From positions 682,001 to 746,000 of the forward strand of contig NZ_QFDM01000001.1 of NCBI RefSeq assembly GCF_023702065.1: 64,000 nucleotides of DNA, written 5' to 3'. Below are positions 1 through 9,316 of this stretch, piece after piece. The first letter of the stretch is position 1. Every line of letters begins with the position of its first letter. The position numbers were made by a program, and so were the translations under genes. This DNA comes from Methanoculleus oceani (GTDB lineage: Archaea; Halobacteriota; Methanomicrobia; Methanomicrobiales; Methanoculleaceae). Below the pieces are notes generated by a model. That model did no database searches and had not been told where the DNA came from. It saw only the letters and a list, made by a program, of their open reading frames with translations.

Positions 1-1026
1 GATCCTCAGCGCGTCGATGAGCGGTGCCGACGGCAGGAGTGTGGTCGGGTTCCGGGTCATGACGTCCCGCACCTGCATCGCTTCCCGTTCGGCCGGCGAT
101 ATCTTGTGGACGTCGGCGAGGGCGATGATCCCGACGAGCGATCCCCGGTCCACCACGGGAAAGCCGAGATGCTTCGTCTCGTACATCATCTCCAGCACTC
201 GCGAAAGAGGCGTCGTCGGTTCCACGGTGACGACGGGGCTGCTCATCGCGTCCGCCACGGTGACGTCCTGCAGCAGGATGTTGTAGCGGAGGTAGTTAGC
301 CTCCTGGTTCGCCCCGATGTAGATGAAGAAGGCGATGATGATCAGGATGGGGTTTAAGAGCAGGAGCCCGACGATCCCGAAGAGGACGGCAAATCCCTTC
401 CCGACGTCTGCGGCGATCCGGGTCGCCCGGGAGAGCGGCATCCGCCGGGCGAGCCACGCCCGCAGCACGCGCCCCCCGTCCATGGGGAACGCCGGGAGGA
501 GGTTGAACCCGAAGAGCAGGACGTTTAAGAGACCGAGATAGCCGAAGGTGAAGACCAGGACGCCGGCGATGCCCGGGTCCAGATCGACTGCCGCAAAGAC
601 GTAGACCAGGGCGCTGGAGATCACGCCGACTGCAAGGCTCGTGAGCGGGCCCGCGAGCGCCATGGGGAGTTCCACTTTCGGGTCCGGCATCGTCTCCTCC
701 ATCTGGGAGACACCCCCGAGGATGAGGAGCGTGATGCTGTGGATCTCGATCCCTTTTGCCTTGGCGATGAGCGAGTGGGCCATCTCGTGGATGAAGACAC
801 CGACAAAGAGGCCGAGCGCGACGACGGTGCCGAGGATGTAGGGGTTGAACCCCTCCGTGATCAGCGTCGTGTCGATCGGCACACCGAAGAGGACCTCGAT
901 CAACTCGGTCGTGAGCAGGATCTGGCTCCCGATGATCCAGGCAAAGAGGGGGATCACCAGGAGGAAACTCCAGTGCAGTTTGACCGGGATTCCGGCCAGC
1001 CTTCCGATCTGTAGCGACGCTTCCAT
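1..1026 (-). CDS. Site-2 protease-like M50 membrane metalloprotease with CBS domains (3' end outside window)
   Basis: The frame reads in from the window edge, so the C-terminus is missing. The protein has several hydrophobic segments, a zinc-binding HEMAH motif at residues 80-84 inside a helix, and the second motif NLLPAFPMDGGR near residues 175-186, which together define the S2P/M50 family that cuts substrates within the membrane. A CBS pair starts near residue 245 and is cut off inside the second CBS. CBS pairs in this family are thought to sense adenosyl ligands. The ATG at 1026 lies about 26 bases from a TATA-like ctataaat, so the message may be leaderless. It is divergent from the PRC-barrel gene. 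The substrate cannot be told from sequence. Confidence 0.9.
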   Translation of the reverse strand, partial: MEASLQIGRLAGIPVKLHWSFLLVIPLFAWIIGSQILLTTELIEVLFGVPIDTTLITEGFNPYILGTVVALGLFVGVFIHEMAHSLIAKAKGIEIHSITLLILGGVSQMEETMPDPKVELPMALAGPLTSLAVGVISSALVYVFAAVDLDPGIAGVLVFTFGYLGLLNVLLFGFNLLPAFPMDGGRVLRAWLARRMPLSRATRIAADVGKGFAVLFGIVGLLLLNPILIIIAFFIYIGANQEANYLRYNILLQDVTVADAMSSPVVTVEPTTPLSRVLEMMYETKHLGFPVVDRGSLVGIIALADVHKISPAEREAMQVRDVMTRNPTTLLPSAPLIDALRI

Positions 1027-1078
1027 GAAAAGGAGTATCTTTTTATCATTTATAGTAATATACCTTCAGAGGATACCG
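1027..1078. promoter_or_regulatory. Divergent promoter with overlapping TATA-like boxes
   Basis: The 52 bases between two divergent genes contain an AT-rich core (about 1047-1062) that can be read as a TATA box on both strands. Each reading is about 26 bases from the start codon it serves, which suggests short or absent leaders on both transcripts. A GAGG lies shortly before the plus-strand ATG. This is inference from spacing. Confidence 0.45.
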
Positions 1079-1342
1079 ATGAGAACACAGATCACAGAGA
1101 TGTTCGGACTTCGCGTCTATACCGACAGGGCTGTCTTTATCGGGAACGTTGATGATGTCGTACTCGATGTGGACCAGAAGAAGATCGACGCCCTTGCAGT
1201 CGGCGAGCTCAACCCCGAGATCGGAGAGGTAAAGGGCTACGCAGGAATGCAGATCCCCTTCCGCATCGTAAAGAGCATAGGAGATATCGTCATCGTCCGC
1301 CATATCCCCGGGATCTTCAGATCGCCGGCAAAAGATGAGTGA
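1079..1342 (+). CDS. PRC-barrel domain protein
   Basis: This 87-residue protein matches the small beta-barrel PRC family: an opening FGLRVYTDRAVFIGNVDDVV stretch followed by a second half ending in a VKSIGDIVIVRHI strand. Archaeal stand-alone PRC-barrel proteins are small cytoplasmic proteins; some are linked to RNA processing or to cell division (CdpB family). The ATG at 1079 is preceded by GAGG and fits a TATA-like box at about 1050-1062. It faces away from the membrane protease gene and is 41 bases before the Thg1-like gene, which may be cotranscribed. The exact role is unknown. Confidence 0.85.
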   Translation: MRTQITEMFGLRVYTDRAVFIGNVDDVVLDVDQKKIDALAVGELNPEIGEVKGYAGMQIPFRIVKSIGDIVIVRHIPGIFRSPAKDE

Positions 1343-1383
1343 CCGCGATATCCGGCCTGTCCGGGGATCTTTGCCGATAGCAT

Positions 1384-2118
1384 ATGGATACCAGAGACCG
1401 TGAGATATTCTCGAATCTCACCATCTTTCCTCCTGTTTTTGTCAGGCTCGACGGGCGGGCCTTCCACCGCCTGACAAGTACGCTCGATCTTAAAAAGCCG
1501 TTCGATCCCGCCTTTTGCGCGAGCATGCGGGCGGTCTGCCGTTACCTCCTCACCGGGAGCGGCCTATCCCCCACGTTTGCCTACACCTTCTCCGACGAGA
1601 TCAGCCTCTACTTTAAGACGCTGCCGTTCTCCGGGAGGGTGGAGAAGATCGACTCCGTGACCGCCGCGGTTGCGGCGAGCGTGCTGACGATCGAGCTTCA
1701 ATGTGCCGAACCCATTGCGTTCGATGCCCGGACCATCCCCGCAGCAGGAGAGTTTGCGGTCGAGTACCTCACGTCAAGGCAGAACGAGGCGTGGCGGAAC
1801 CACATCAACGCCTACTGCCAGAGCGCGCTGGTCGATGAGGGGATGACCACGCGGGAGGCCGCCGCCGCGCTCCGGGGAATGCAGTCCGATGCAATGCACG
1901 AGATGATGTTCGAGCGGGGCGTCAACCTGGCGGCGACGCCGGCCTGGCAGCGGCGGGGAACGCTCCTCTACCGCGAAGAGTGCATAAAAGAGGGGTATAA
2001 CCCCCTGACGGGGGAGACCGTCGAGGCTACGCGAACCTGCATCCGGGAACCGGAGGAGACGCCCCTCTTCTCCACCCCGGAGGGGGTCGCCCTGATCCGG
2101 TCACTCACCGGCGCGTGA
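1384..2118 (+). CDS. Thg1-like 3'-5' nucleotidyltransferase (tRNA-His guanylyltransferase family)
   Basis: The 244-residue protein carries the family signature VRLDGRAFHRLT (D23) and the second acidic motif FSDEISLYF (D71, E72), the metal-binding carboxylates of the Thg1 palm domain. Eukaryotic Thg1 adds G-1 to tRNA-His. Archaeal members (TLPs) add nucleotides 3'-to-5' and can repair truncated tRNA 5' ends, so tRNA repair or editing is the likely role. Length is normal for the family. The last 18 bases overlap the 3' end of ileS on the other strand. Confidence 0.88.
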   Translation: MDTRDREIFSNLTIFPPVFVRLDGRAFHRLTSTLDLKKPFDPAFCASMRAVCRYLLTGSGLSPTFAYTFSDEISLYFKTLPFSGRVEKIDSVTAAVAASVLTIELQCAEPIAFDARTIPAAGEFAVEYLTSRQNEAWRNHINAYCQSALVDEGMTTREAAAALRGMQSDAMHEMMFERGVNLAATPAWQRRGTLLYREECIKEGYNPLTGETVEATRTCIREPEETPLFSTPEGVALIRSLTGA

Positions 2119-5100
2119 GATGCCGATCTGCATCTGCACGCCTTCCACGTCCCAGTCCTTCTCGAGCGCAAAGGGTTCCGCCGGCCTCTCTCCGTCGGTG
2201 CGGCGGACGGTGAGGGCTGCCGCCCGCACCTCGCCGGCGATCTCGTTCTGCCACTCCTCTTCCCCGATGAGCGAGGCCACCCGCTCATCGGCGACATCCA
2301 CCGCCGCGACGATGAAATCGTCGACGTTCAGGTCCAGCTGGCGGCGCATCTCCTGGATCCGCCGGATCACTTCGCGTGCATAGCCCTCGGCCTCCAGCGC
2401 CGGGGTAAGGGTGACGTCCACGTAGACCATTGCGTCCTTCATGGAGGCGGCAAAGACACCTTCGGGGAGGGCTTCGGTGAAGGTGACGTGGCGCGCGGTG
2501 ATCTCGTAGCCGTCGAGTCCGACCTTTCCGTCCCGCTCGATGGCGGCCTTCAGGACGGTGCCGTCCGCCTGTTCGATCAGCGCTTTGACCTTCGGCCCCT
2601 CCTTGCCGAACTCCGGGCCGATAGCCCGCATCACCGGCTCGGCCTGCCAGAGAATCCTGTCCCATGTCCCGGTAACGACCCTGACCGTACGGGCATTCGC
2701 CCGGTTCAGGGCGAGGTCGTTGAGGTCTTCGAGAGCTGCCTTCACGTCAACGCTTTCGGTGACGACCACAGTCTCCGCAACCGGCCAGCGGAGTTTCCGC
2801 CTCCCGGCCTGCCGGGCGGTGGCGACCGCATCGTCGAACGACCGGATGACCTCCATGTCGGCTTCCAGATGCAGATCGATCAGGAGGTCGTCCGCCTCGG
2901 GCCAGTCGAGCATATGGACGCTCTCCGGGTCTCCTTCCTCGCGGAGGTTGCCGTAGATCTCCTCGGTGATGTGGGGGGCAAACGGCGCGAGGAGCGCTGT
3001 CAGGCGGCGCATGACGTAGTAGGAAGTCTCGTAGGCGTACCGCTTCTCCGGCGAATCCTCTTCGAGCCACATCCGGGGCCGGACGAGCTGCACGTACCAG
3101 CGGGAGAGGTCCTCGAGGATGAAGGCGGCGAGCGCCCGCGTCTCCCGGTGAAGGTGGTACTCCTGCATGTCCTCCCCGATCGTCCGGGCGAGCGAGTTTA
3201 CCCGGGAGATGATCCAGCGGTCCTCTTCCGGCATATCGGCGATATGGGTCCGGATGAACGATTCGTCCCAGAGGCCTCCGGCCTCCGATGCCGGCCTGAA
3301 CGAATCGAGGACCATGTACGGGAGCGGGAACCGGTAGACGTTCCAGAGGATGTTGAGTGCCCGGTGGATGGTCTTCACGCCGTCCCAGTTGAACTTCAGG
3401 TCGTCCCAGGGTGCGTTCGCCCAGAGGACGTAGAACCGGAGGACGTCGACGCCGAACTGGTTCATCACCTCTTCGGGCGTCACGACGTTCCCGGTGCTCT
3501 TGCTCATCTTGCGCCCTTCGGCGTCGAGAGCGAACCCGTGCATCAGGACGCTCTTGTAGGGGGCGCGGCCGAACGCCACGGTGCTCGCCCCGAGCTGGGA
3601 GTAGAACCAGCCCCGGGTCTGGTCCTGCCCCTCGGTGATGAAGTCTGCCGGCCAGAGACGATCGAAGGCCTCACGCTGCCGGGGGAACCCGAGGGTCGCC
3701 CAGGATGCGACCGCCGAGTCGAACCAGACATCGAAGATGTCGGCCACCCGGTGCATCTCTCCGCCGCACGAGCACGGTATGGTGACCGCGTCCACGTAGG
3801 GGCGGTGGGGATCGGCAACCTTCGCCCCGGACCGATCCTCGAGCTCGGCGATGGTGCCGATGACGGTGTGTCCGCCGCACTGCTCGCAGTGCCAGATGGG
3901 GATGGGGATACCCCAGTAGCGCTGCCGGGAGATGCACCAGTCGCGGGAATCCTTGACGAAATCATGGAAGCGGGCGCTCCCCGCCCACTCGGGGTACCAC
4001 TTCACCTTCGCGATCTCATCGAGCATCGGCTGGCGGATCTCGGTGGCCTTCAGGAACCACTGTGCCGTCGCCCGGTAGATGATGGGGGTCTTGCACCGCC
4101 AGCAGTGGCCGTAGCGGTGGGTGATCGTCCGCCGGGCGAGGAGGTAGCCGCCGAGTGCGTCGATGACGACATCGTTTGCGTCCCGGACGTACATATCCGC
4201 AAACGCCCCGGCCGCCGGGGTGAAGCACCCGCCTGCATCGACAGGGCAGAAGGTCTCTAGCCCTTCCCGGATGCCGACAAGGTAGTCGTCCCACCCGTGC
4301 CCGGGGGCGATGTGGACGAGGCCGGTGTTCTCGAGCGTGACGTAGTCGGCCTCAACGACCCGGTGCCGGATCTCCGCCTGGCGGGGAACCTGGCCGGCGA
4401 GCGGGGATGTGTACTCCATCCCGACCAGGTCGCTCCCGCTCAGTCGTTCGAGGACTGTGAAATCCTGGTAACGGCCCATCTTCAGGACGGGCTCGACGAG
4501 TTCGTCGGCGATCCAGAGGATCTCTTCGCCGCCGTCCTTCTTCGCCCGCACCCGCGCGTAGGTGAACGCGGTGTTGACCGCCACCGCAACGTTCGCCGGG
4601 AGCGTCCAGGGCGTCGTCGTCCAGATCACCAGGAATTCATTCTCGCGCCCGACGATCGGGAACTTGACGAATATGGAGGGGTCGGTCTCGTCCCAGTACT
4701 CCACTTCCGAATCGGCGATCGCCGTCTCGCACCGGGGACACCAGTTCACGACCCGGTGGCCGCGCTCGAGGAGCCCGCGCTCGTCGGCCCGCTGGATCGC
4801 CCACCAGGCGGACTCGATGTAGCCCGGATCAATGGTCTGGTAGGGGTTGTCGAAGTCGAGCCAGACGCCGAGCTTCCGGAACTGGTCGCTCATGATCTCC
4901 ATGTGCGTCACGGCAAACGTCCGGCACTGCTCGATGAACGCGGCGATCCCGTACTCCTCGATATCCTTCTTGGAGGTGAACCCGAGCTGGTGCTCCACCT
5001 TCACCTCGATGGGGAGGCCGTGCATGTCGTAACCGGCCCGCTCGATGACGTTCGCGCCCCGCATCCGGTGATACCGGAGGATGGCGTCCTTTATGATCTT

Positions 5101-5280
5101 GTTCCAGGCGGTGCCGAGGTGGATGTGGCCGGTGGTGTACGGCGGCCCGTCGACGAAAAAGAATGCTTTTCCATCCTTCCGCAGCGCCTGGACGCGTGCA
5201 TAGGTATTTTCGCTCTTCCAGTAATCCTGGACTCGCGTTTCGATGTCACGCGGGTTATAACTGGCGGTGACTTCTTTCAC
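2101..5280 (-). CDS. ileS: Isoleucyl-tRNA synthetase
   Basis: The 1059-residue protein is a full-length class I synthetase that charges tRNA-Ile. It has the HIGH-type motif HIHLG at 52-56 and KMSKS at 591-595, with an editing (CP1) insert between them and a long C-terminal anticodon-binding region of the archaeal/eukaryal type. The start is GTG at 5280 with a GAGGG-type ribosome site 7 bases upstream. A 7-bp hairpin (5316-5322 with 5328-5334) lies in the upstream region. The gene stands alone on its strand, tail to tail with the Thg1-like gene. Confidence 0.97.
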   Translation of the reverse strand: MKEVTASYNPRDIETRVQDYWKSENTYARVQALRKDGKAFFFVDGPPYTTGHIHLGTAWNKIIKDAILRYHRMRGANVIERAGYDMHGLPIEVKVEHQLGFTSKKDIEEYGIAAFIEQCRTFAVTHMEIMSDQFRKLGVWLDFDNPYQTIDPGYIESAWWAIQRADERGLLERGHRVVNWCPRCETAIADSEVEYWDETDPSIFVKFPIVGRENEFLVIWTTTPWTLPANVAVAVNTAFTYARVRAKKDGGEEILWIADELVEPVLKMGRYQDFTVLERLSGSDLVGMEYTSPLAGQVPRQAEIRHRVVEADYVTLENTGLVHIAPGHGWDDYLVGIREGLETFCPVDAGGCFTPAAGAFADMYVRDANDVVIDALGGYLLARRTITHRYGHCWRCKTPIIYRATAQWFLKATEIRQPMLDEIAKVKWYPEWAGSARFHDFVKDSRDWCISRQRYWGIPIPIWHCEQCGGHTVIGTIAELEDRSGAKVADPHRPYVDAVTIPCSCGGEMHRVADIFDVWFDSAVASWATLGFPRQREAFDRLWPADFITEGQDQTRGWFYSQLGASTVAFGRAPYKSVLMHGFALDAEGRKMSKSTGNVVTPEEVMNQFGVDVLRFYVLWANAPWDDLKFNWDGVKTIHRALNILWNVYRFPLPYMVLDSFRPASEAGGLWDESFIRTHIADMPEEDRWIISRVNSLARTIGEDMQEYHLHRETRALAAFILEDLSRWYVQLVRPRMWLEEDSPEKRYAYETSYYVMRRLTALLAPFAPHITEEIYGNLREEGDPESVHMLDWPEADDLLIDLHLEADMEVIRSFDDAVATARQAGRRKLRWPVAETVVVTESVDVKAALEDLNDLALNRANARTVRVVTGTWDRILWQAEPVMRAIGPEFGKEGPKVKALIEQADGTVLKAAIERDGKVGLDGYEITARHVTFTEALPEGVFAASMKDAMVYVDVTLTPALEAEGYAREVIRRIQEMRRQLDLNVDDFIVAAVDVADERVASLIGEEEWQNEIAGEVRAAALTVRRTDGERPAEPFALEKDWDVEGVQMQIGISRAGE

Positions 5281-5800
5281 CTCATATCCCTCATATTCAG
5301 CACTCTGGTGTACCGTTTGTCCTCGGGGGACAAAGTGTTTTGTACTATGGGGAGTGGTGCAGACTCACGCGAAGCCGTGAAAGGGCGCGACTTGTGACCG
5401 TGTGCGACATCGGGGAAGGCTGGAGTAACTGAAGTAGCGCTGAAAGACTCGATACACTGGACCGTGGGAATATCGCCACGCACTGCCCCCGCCCCTTGGA
5501 GCGGGGTGCGACTGCTGGAACAGCAGGAGTTTGAGCACCGAAGGTGCGCAGTCCCCTCGGAATCCGTGTACAGAGTTACGACGGGCTGTGGGTCCGGCGT
5601 ATGATCGCCGGAGATGCTAAGTGTGACCTGAGGGAGTATGAGAGAACCTTTGAATTTCGAGAACAGGAGCTCTAACCTCGAAAATCTGAATCACATCCAG
5701 TGGCCCGTAAAAAAAGCATGACCACCCTGGGCGTATCGCTCCCCCCTCTTTTCTCCACCCCGCCCAGCCCTTTATCCCCTAACCCCCCGACTTCCCCACC
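5281..5800. other. Long intergenic region upstream of ileS
   Basis: No convincing gene is seen in these 520 bases. They hold the ileS upstream region with a TTTGTCC/GGACAAA hairpin at 5316-5334, and copy A of the dispersed two-hairpin repeat. An AT-poor tract then leads to the next gene. Short reading frames here lack family signatures. Confidence 0.6.
5483..5575 (+). repeat. Dispersed two-hairpin repeat, copy A
   Basis: Three perfect short hairpins follow one another: CCCCGC/GCGGGG (5487-5492, 5501-5506), CTGCT/AGCAG (5512-5516, 5522-5526) and GCACC-GAA-GGTGC (5535-5547). The segment TTTGAGCACCGAAGGTGCGC recurs with small changes at 21518-21537, inverted at about 21430-21450, and more weakly at 41186-41205. 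Downstream all copies share a GGAATCCGTGT-like end. It behaves like a mobile or REP-like intergenic element; its function is unknown. Confidence 0.65.
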
Positions 5801-6283
5801 ATGCAGATCGCAGTCATCGGGAGAGGGAACTGCTCCGGGGAAGAGTACGAAGCGGCGGAGACCATCGGCTACCTCATCGCCGGCAACCGCGAGACCGTCT
5901 GCTGCGGTGGCCTCGGGGGGGTGATGGAGGCCGTCTGCAGGGGCGCAAAAGAGGCCGGCGGAACGACCGTCGGCATTCTCCCGGACACCGGGGACGGGAA
6001 CGCCTACCTCGACGTGGTGGTCCGCACCGGGATGGGCCACGCGAGGAACGTCGTCCTCGTCAACTCGGCGGACGCGGTGATCGCCGTCGGGGGAGGCTAC
6101 GGCACGCTCTCGGAGATCGCAGTCAGCCTCAAGACGGGCAAACCGGTGTTCGGTCTCCTGACCTGGAAGATAGAGGGGGTGATGGCCTGCGCGACGCCCG
6201 AGGAGGCGGTCATCCTTGCAGTTCGCGCAGCACGCCTGTCTCGCCCGTCTCGTAGCCCCCGAGATCCCGGAGAATCTGCCTGA
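5801..6283 (+). CDS. LOG/TIGR00725-type Rossmann protein
   Basis: This 160-residue protein resembles the TIGR00725 branch of the LOG (lysine decarboxylase-like) superfamily: MQIAVIGRGNC start, a CCGGLGGVMEAVCRGA helix and a GGGYGTLSE loop in place of the usual PGGxGT nucleotide-site motif. Relatives hydrolyse nucleoside monophosphates at the N-glycosidic bond, but many members have unproven activity. The last 74 bases lie antisense to the end of the moeA fusion gene, and the low-complexity tail (SRPSRSPRDPGESA) is probably a product of that overlap. Confidence 0.8.
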   Translation: MQIAVIGRGNCSGEEYEAAETIGYLIAGNRETVCCGGLGGVMEAVCRGAKEAGGTTVGILPDTGDGNAYLDVVVRTGMGHARNVVLVNSADAVIAVGGGYGTLSEIAVSLKTGKPVFGLLTWKIEGVMACATPEEAVILAVRAARLSRPSRSPRDPGESA

Positions 6284-8120
6284 ACGCCTCTCCCGCGACG
6301 GTCTCGACAAGGGCCGCGATCCGGGGGTCGTCGAGCATCTCGCGGTGCATCACGAGTTCGTAGCGCTCCGTCGCCACCGGGACGAACGCGAGACCGAGCG
6401 CCTTCGCGGCGCTGTAGACCCCAACACCTGCGTCCGCCTCCCCGGTCCGGACCGCGAGGGCCACCGCAAGGTGTGTCGTCGCCTCGCGCCCGTAGCCCGG
6501 GATGGACGCCGGGTCGATGCCGTGCTCCGCGAGATGGTGGTCGAGGAGCATCCTGGTCCCGGACCCCTTCTGCCGGTTGATGAACGTCCGCCCGGGCAGG
6601 TCGTCGAACCCGAGTCCGTCGCGCGAGATGACCCCCTGCTGGCGCTGTGCCACGCAGAGGAGGACGAGGTCGGCGCCCGGCATATAGCGCTCCAGGTAAT
6701 GGGTGTTGTAGGTGCCGTCGGGGGCGAGGAGGTGCATCGGGGCCGCGTGGCACTCCTGCTTTTTTAACGCGATCACCCCGCCCATGCTCCCGGCATGGGT
6801 GGAATGGATATCGACGCCTCGCGGCCTCACCAGATCGGCCAGGTAGTCGAGGGCCGGGTCGTGGCTGCCGGTGACGAGCACCGCCTCCTCCGCCTCCGCG
6901 CGGGGGACCGTGAGCCGGACGTCGAGGGTCTCCCCGGCCTCGGCACCCTCTTTCTGTGACGGGATCTGCAGGTAGCCGTTCGCCCGCACAGCACTCATCT
7001 GGACTCCCGCGCCCCGTGATTGCGGGACCGCAACCCAGCGCTCACCGATCCTGCCTGCCGAGAGGAGGACGAACTCGTCGGTCCCGATATCGGAGTGGAG
7101 GCTCGTGGTCAGCCGGGCGGCGACCTGCTCCGGTTCGCGGACCGGAAGGCCGTAGCGGGCGACGAGCGGCAGGACGATCTCGCGGAGCACGGTTGCCGCG
7201 GCAAGGGGATAGCCGGGGAGACCGATCACCGGCTTTCCCTCGATCCTGCCGATGATCACCGGCTTTCCCGGCTTGATGGCGACCCCGTGCGCCAGCACCT
7301 CGCCGAGATCCCGGACGATATCGGCGGTATAGTCGCGGGTCCCGGCGGACGAGCCGGCCGAGACGAGCAGGATGTCGTTCTCCGCGACGCCGCGCCGGAC
7401 GGCGTCCCGGATCCGGTCGTAGTCGTCCGGGACGATGGGGTAGCGGTGCGTCTGTGCACCCGTCTCCGCGAGGACGGCCGCGGCCATCAGGGTGTTGCTC
7501 TCCACGACCTTCCCGGGCGGGGGCATCTCGCCTGCCGGCACGAGTTCGCTCCCGGTGGGGATCAGGCCCGCCCGGACGTTTTTGACCGCAACCTCCGTGA
7601 CCCCGTAGTTCGCGAGCGCTCCTGTGTCATGCGGCCGGATCCGGTGGTTGGAGGGGAGGATCATCTCCGACTCGCCGATATCCTCGCCGACCGGGCGGAC
7701 GTGCTGCCAGGGGCTGACCGGCTTTCTGATGGTGTATGTCTCGCCGTCGCGACGTTCCGTGGGAGCGGAGCGAGAGAAGTCGTCAGACTTCGACCCGACC
7801 CAGACATCCTCGATCATGATCACCGCGTCGTAGCCGGGGGGAACGATGTTCCCCGTATTGACCCTCGCCGCATCCGGGAGGGTCACCGGGCGCTGTTCGC
7901 TTGCCCCGATAGTATCGGCGCTCCTGACCGCGATCCCGTCCATCGCCGAGATGTGGATGGCGGGGACCGAGAACCGGGCGAATATCGGCGCGGCGGTTAT
8001 CCTTCCCACCGCCCCGGCGGTCACCGGGATCCGGACGACTCCCGGCACCGCCGAAAAAGAGCGTTCCACGAGTGCCCGGGCTTCAGCGAGCGTTATGACC
8101 GAGAGGTAGCGTTTCACCAC
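6210..8120 (-). CDS. moeA: MoeA fused to a PBP-like substrate-binding domain
   Basis: The 636-residue protein has a full MoeA region (about 1-405), with the MoeA signatures GEDIG, PTGSELVP and a MoCF-binding SAGSSAGTRDYT segment. It then has a C-terminal periplasmic-binding-protein-like domain (about 415-636; NRQKGSGTRMLLDHHL). MoeA inserts molybdate or tungstate into adenylylated molybdopterin. The fused domain in archaea probably senses or holds an oxyanion or cofactor ligand. The start overlaps the end of the second moeA by 7 bases, so the two are translationally coupled. The family is needed in methanogens for formylmethanofuran and formate dehydrogenases. Confidence 0.93.
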   Translation of the reverse strand: MVKRYLSVITLAEARALVERSFSAVPGVVRIPVTAGAVGRITAAPIFARFSVPAIHISAMDGIAVRSADTIGASEQRPVTLPDAARVNTGNIVPPGYDAVIMIEDVWVGSKSDDFSRSAPTERRDGETYTIRKPVSPWQHVRPVGEDIGESEMILPSNHRIRPHDTGALANYGVTEVAVKNVRAGLIPTGSELVPAGEMPPPGKVVESNTLMAAAVLAETGAQTHRYPIVPDDYDRIRDAVRRGVAENDILLVSAGSSAGTRDYTADIVRDLGEVLAHGVAIKPGKPVIIGRIEGKPVIGLPGYPLAAATVLREIVLPLVARYGLPVREPEQVAARLTTSLHSDIGTDEFVLLSAGRIGERWVAVPQSRGAGVQMSAVRANGYLQIPSQKEGAEAGETLDVRLTVPRAEAEEAVLVTGSHDPALDYLADLVRPRGVDIHSTHAGSMGGVIALKKQECHAAPMHLLAPDGTYNTHYLERYMPGADLVLLCVAQRQQGVISRDGLGFDDLPGRTFINRQKGSGTRMLLDHHLAEHGIDPASIPGYGREATTHLAVALAVRTGEADAGVGVYSAAKALGLAFVPVATERYELVMHREMLDDPRIAALVETVAGEAFRQILRDLGGYETGETGVLRELQG

Positions 8121-9316
8121 AGGATCACCTCCACCTCCTCGCCGACCTCGAACCCCTCGCTCGACGCCGGGACACGCACCAGCCCCTCGCTCTGCACCAG
8201 GGTGTTGAGGAGCCCCGACTTCCCGAAGACCGGCACGGCCCCGCCGTCCCTGAGAGCGACCCGGACGTAATCTTCCCGCCCGCGGGCGGAGGGAACGTTC
8301 TGTGTCAGCCGTGCGCGGACGGTCCGCCGGGAGACGGCGGTCTGCCGCATCGCCGCGAGCAGGTGATCGACGACGGCGACGAGCACGACGAAGGCCGAGG
8401 CCGGGTGGCCGGGGAGCCCGATGACCGGCTTTCCCCGCGCCGTCCCGATGATGGTGGGCTTTCCGGGCGCGAGGGCGATCCCGTGCACCAGCACCTCGCC
8501 GAGTTCCGCGATGACCGCTGCGGTGTTGTCCCGTTCATCCTTCGAGGACCCTCCCGAGACCAGAACCGCATCGCACCTCTCGAGCGCCGAAGAGACCGCT
8601 CTCTTCAGTACCGCCCGCTCGTCCCTGACGATCCCAAAGTAGACCGGGTGGCAGCCCCGCTCCGTCACGAAGGCGCCGGCAAGGTAGGAGTTCGCGTCCC
8701 GCACCTCGCCCGGCCCCGGCGTCTCGACGACGGGGACGAGTTCGTTCCCCGTGGATATGATCCCGATCCTGGGGCTCGTCACCACACATACCCGGTCGGC
8801 GCCGACCGCTGCGGCGACCCCGATCTCCCGGGGCGAAAGCACGCGGCCCCGCGCGAGGACTCCTTTCCCGGCCGCGAAATCCTCACCCCGGAAGACTACA
8901 TTCTCACCGGGTGCTACCGGGCGTTGCATCAGGATATCGTCCCCGATCTGCTCGGCGTGCTCGATCATCACCACCGCGTCGGCACCCCCCGGGAGCGCGC
9001 CGCCGGTAGGGACGTACCGGCACGATCCCGGGGATATGCTCCCGGCATCCGCATTTCCCATCCCGACCCGGCCCCGGCACTGGAGCATCGCCGGGATGGC
9101 CTCGGAGGCCCCGATGGTCTCGGCCGCGGCGACCGCGTAGCCGTCTACCGTCGAACGGTCGAACCCCGGGATGTCGATATCGGCATGGATGTCCCTCGCG
9201 AGGACACGATGGAGGGCGTCTTCGAGCGGGACCTCCTCGCACCCGGGTGGAGGCGCGATCCTCCGCACGACCTCTACGGCCTCGCTGACGGGTACGACCT
9301 CCAGGAAGAGGCTCAT
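8114..9316 (-). CDS. moeA: Molybdopterin molybdenumtransferase MoeA
   Basis: This 400-residue protein is a stand-alone MoeA: DIPGFDRSTVDGYAV in domain II, GAGxxG-like GADAVVMIEHA, and VSGGSSKDERDN with GLPGHPASA in the MoCF-fold domain. It catalyses metal insertion into molybdopterin-AMP. It is the middle gene of an operon: its start overlaps the short upstream gene by four bases and its end overlaps the fused moeA by seven. Having two MoeA paralogues side by side is common in methanogens and may separate Mo from W or different substrates; which does what is not visible. Confidence 0.95.
   Translation of the reverse strand: MSLFLEVVPVSEAVEVVRRIAPPPGCEEVPLEDALHRVLARDIHADIDIPGFDRSTVDGYAVAAAETIGASEAIPAMLQCRGRVGMGNADAGSISPGSCRYVPTGGALPGGADAVVMIEHAEQIGDDILMQRPVAPGENVVFRGEDFAAGKGVLARGRVLSPREIGVAAAVGADRVCVVTSPRIGIISTGNELVPVVETPGPGEVRDANSYLAGAFVTERGCHPVYFGIVRDERAVLKRAVSSALERCDAVLVSGGSSKDERDNTAAVIAELGEVLVHGIALAPGKPTIIGTARGKPVIGLPGHPASAFVVLVAVVDHLLAAMRQTAVSRRTVRARLTQNVPSARGREDYVRVALRDGGAVPVFGKSGLLNTLVQSEGLVRVPASSEGFEVGEEVEVILW

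Noticed and set aside
2488-4260. A 590-codon open frame on the plus strand
   Set aside because: It lies wholly antisense to ileS; its composition follows the third-position GC of the real gene and shows no family motif.
7020-8270. A 416-codon plus-strand frame
   Set aside because: It is antisense to the moeA fusion, Asp/Arg-rich and without motifs, as expected for a GC-rich shadow.
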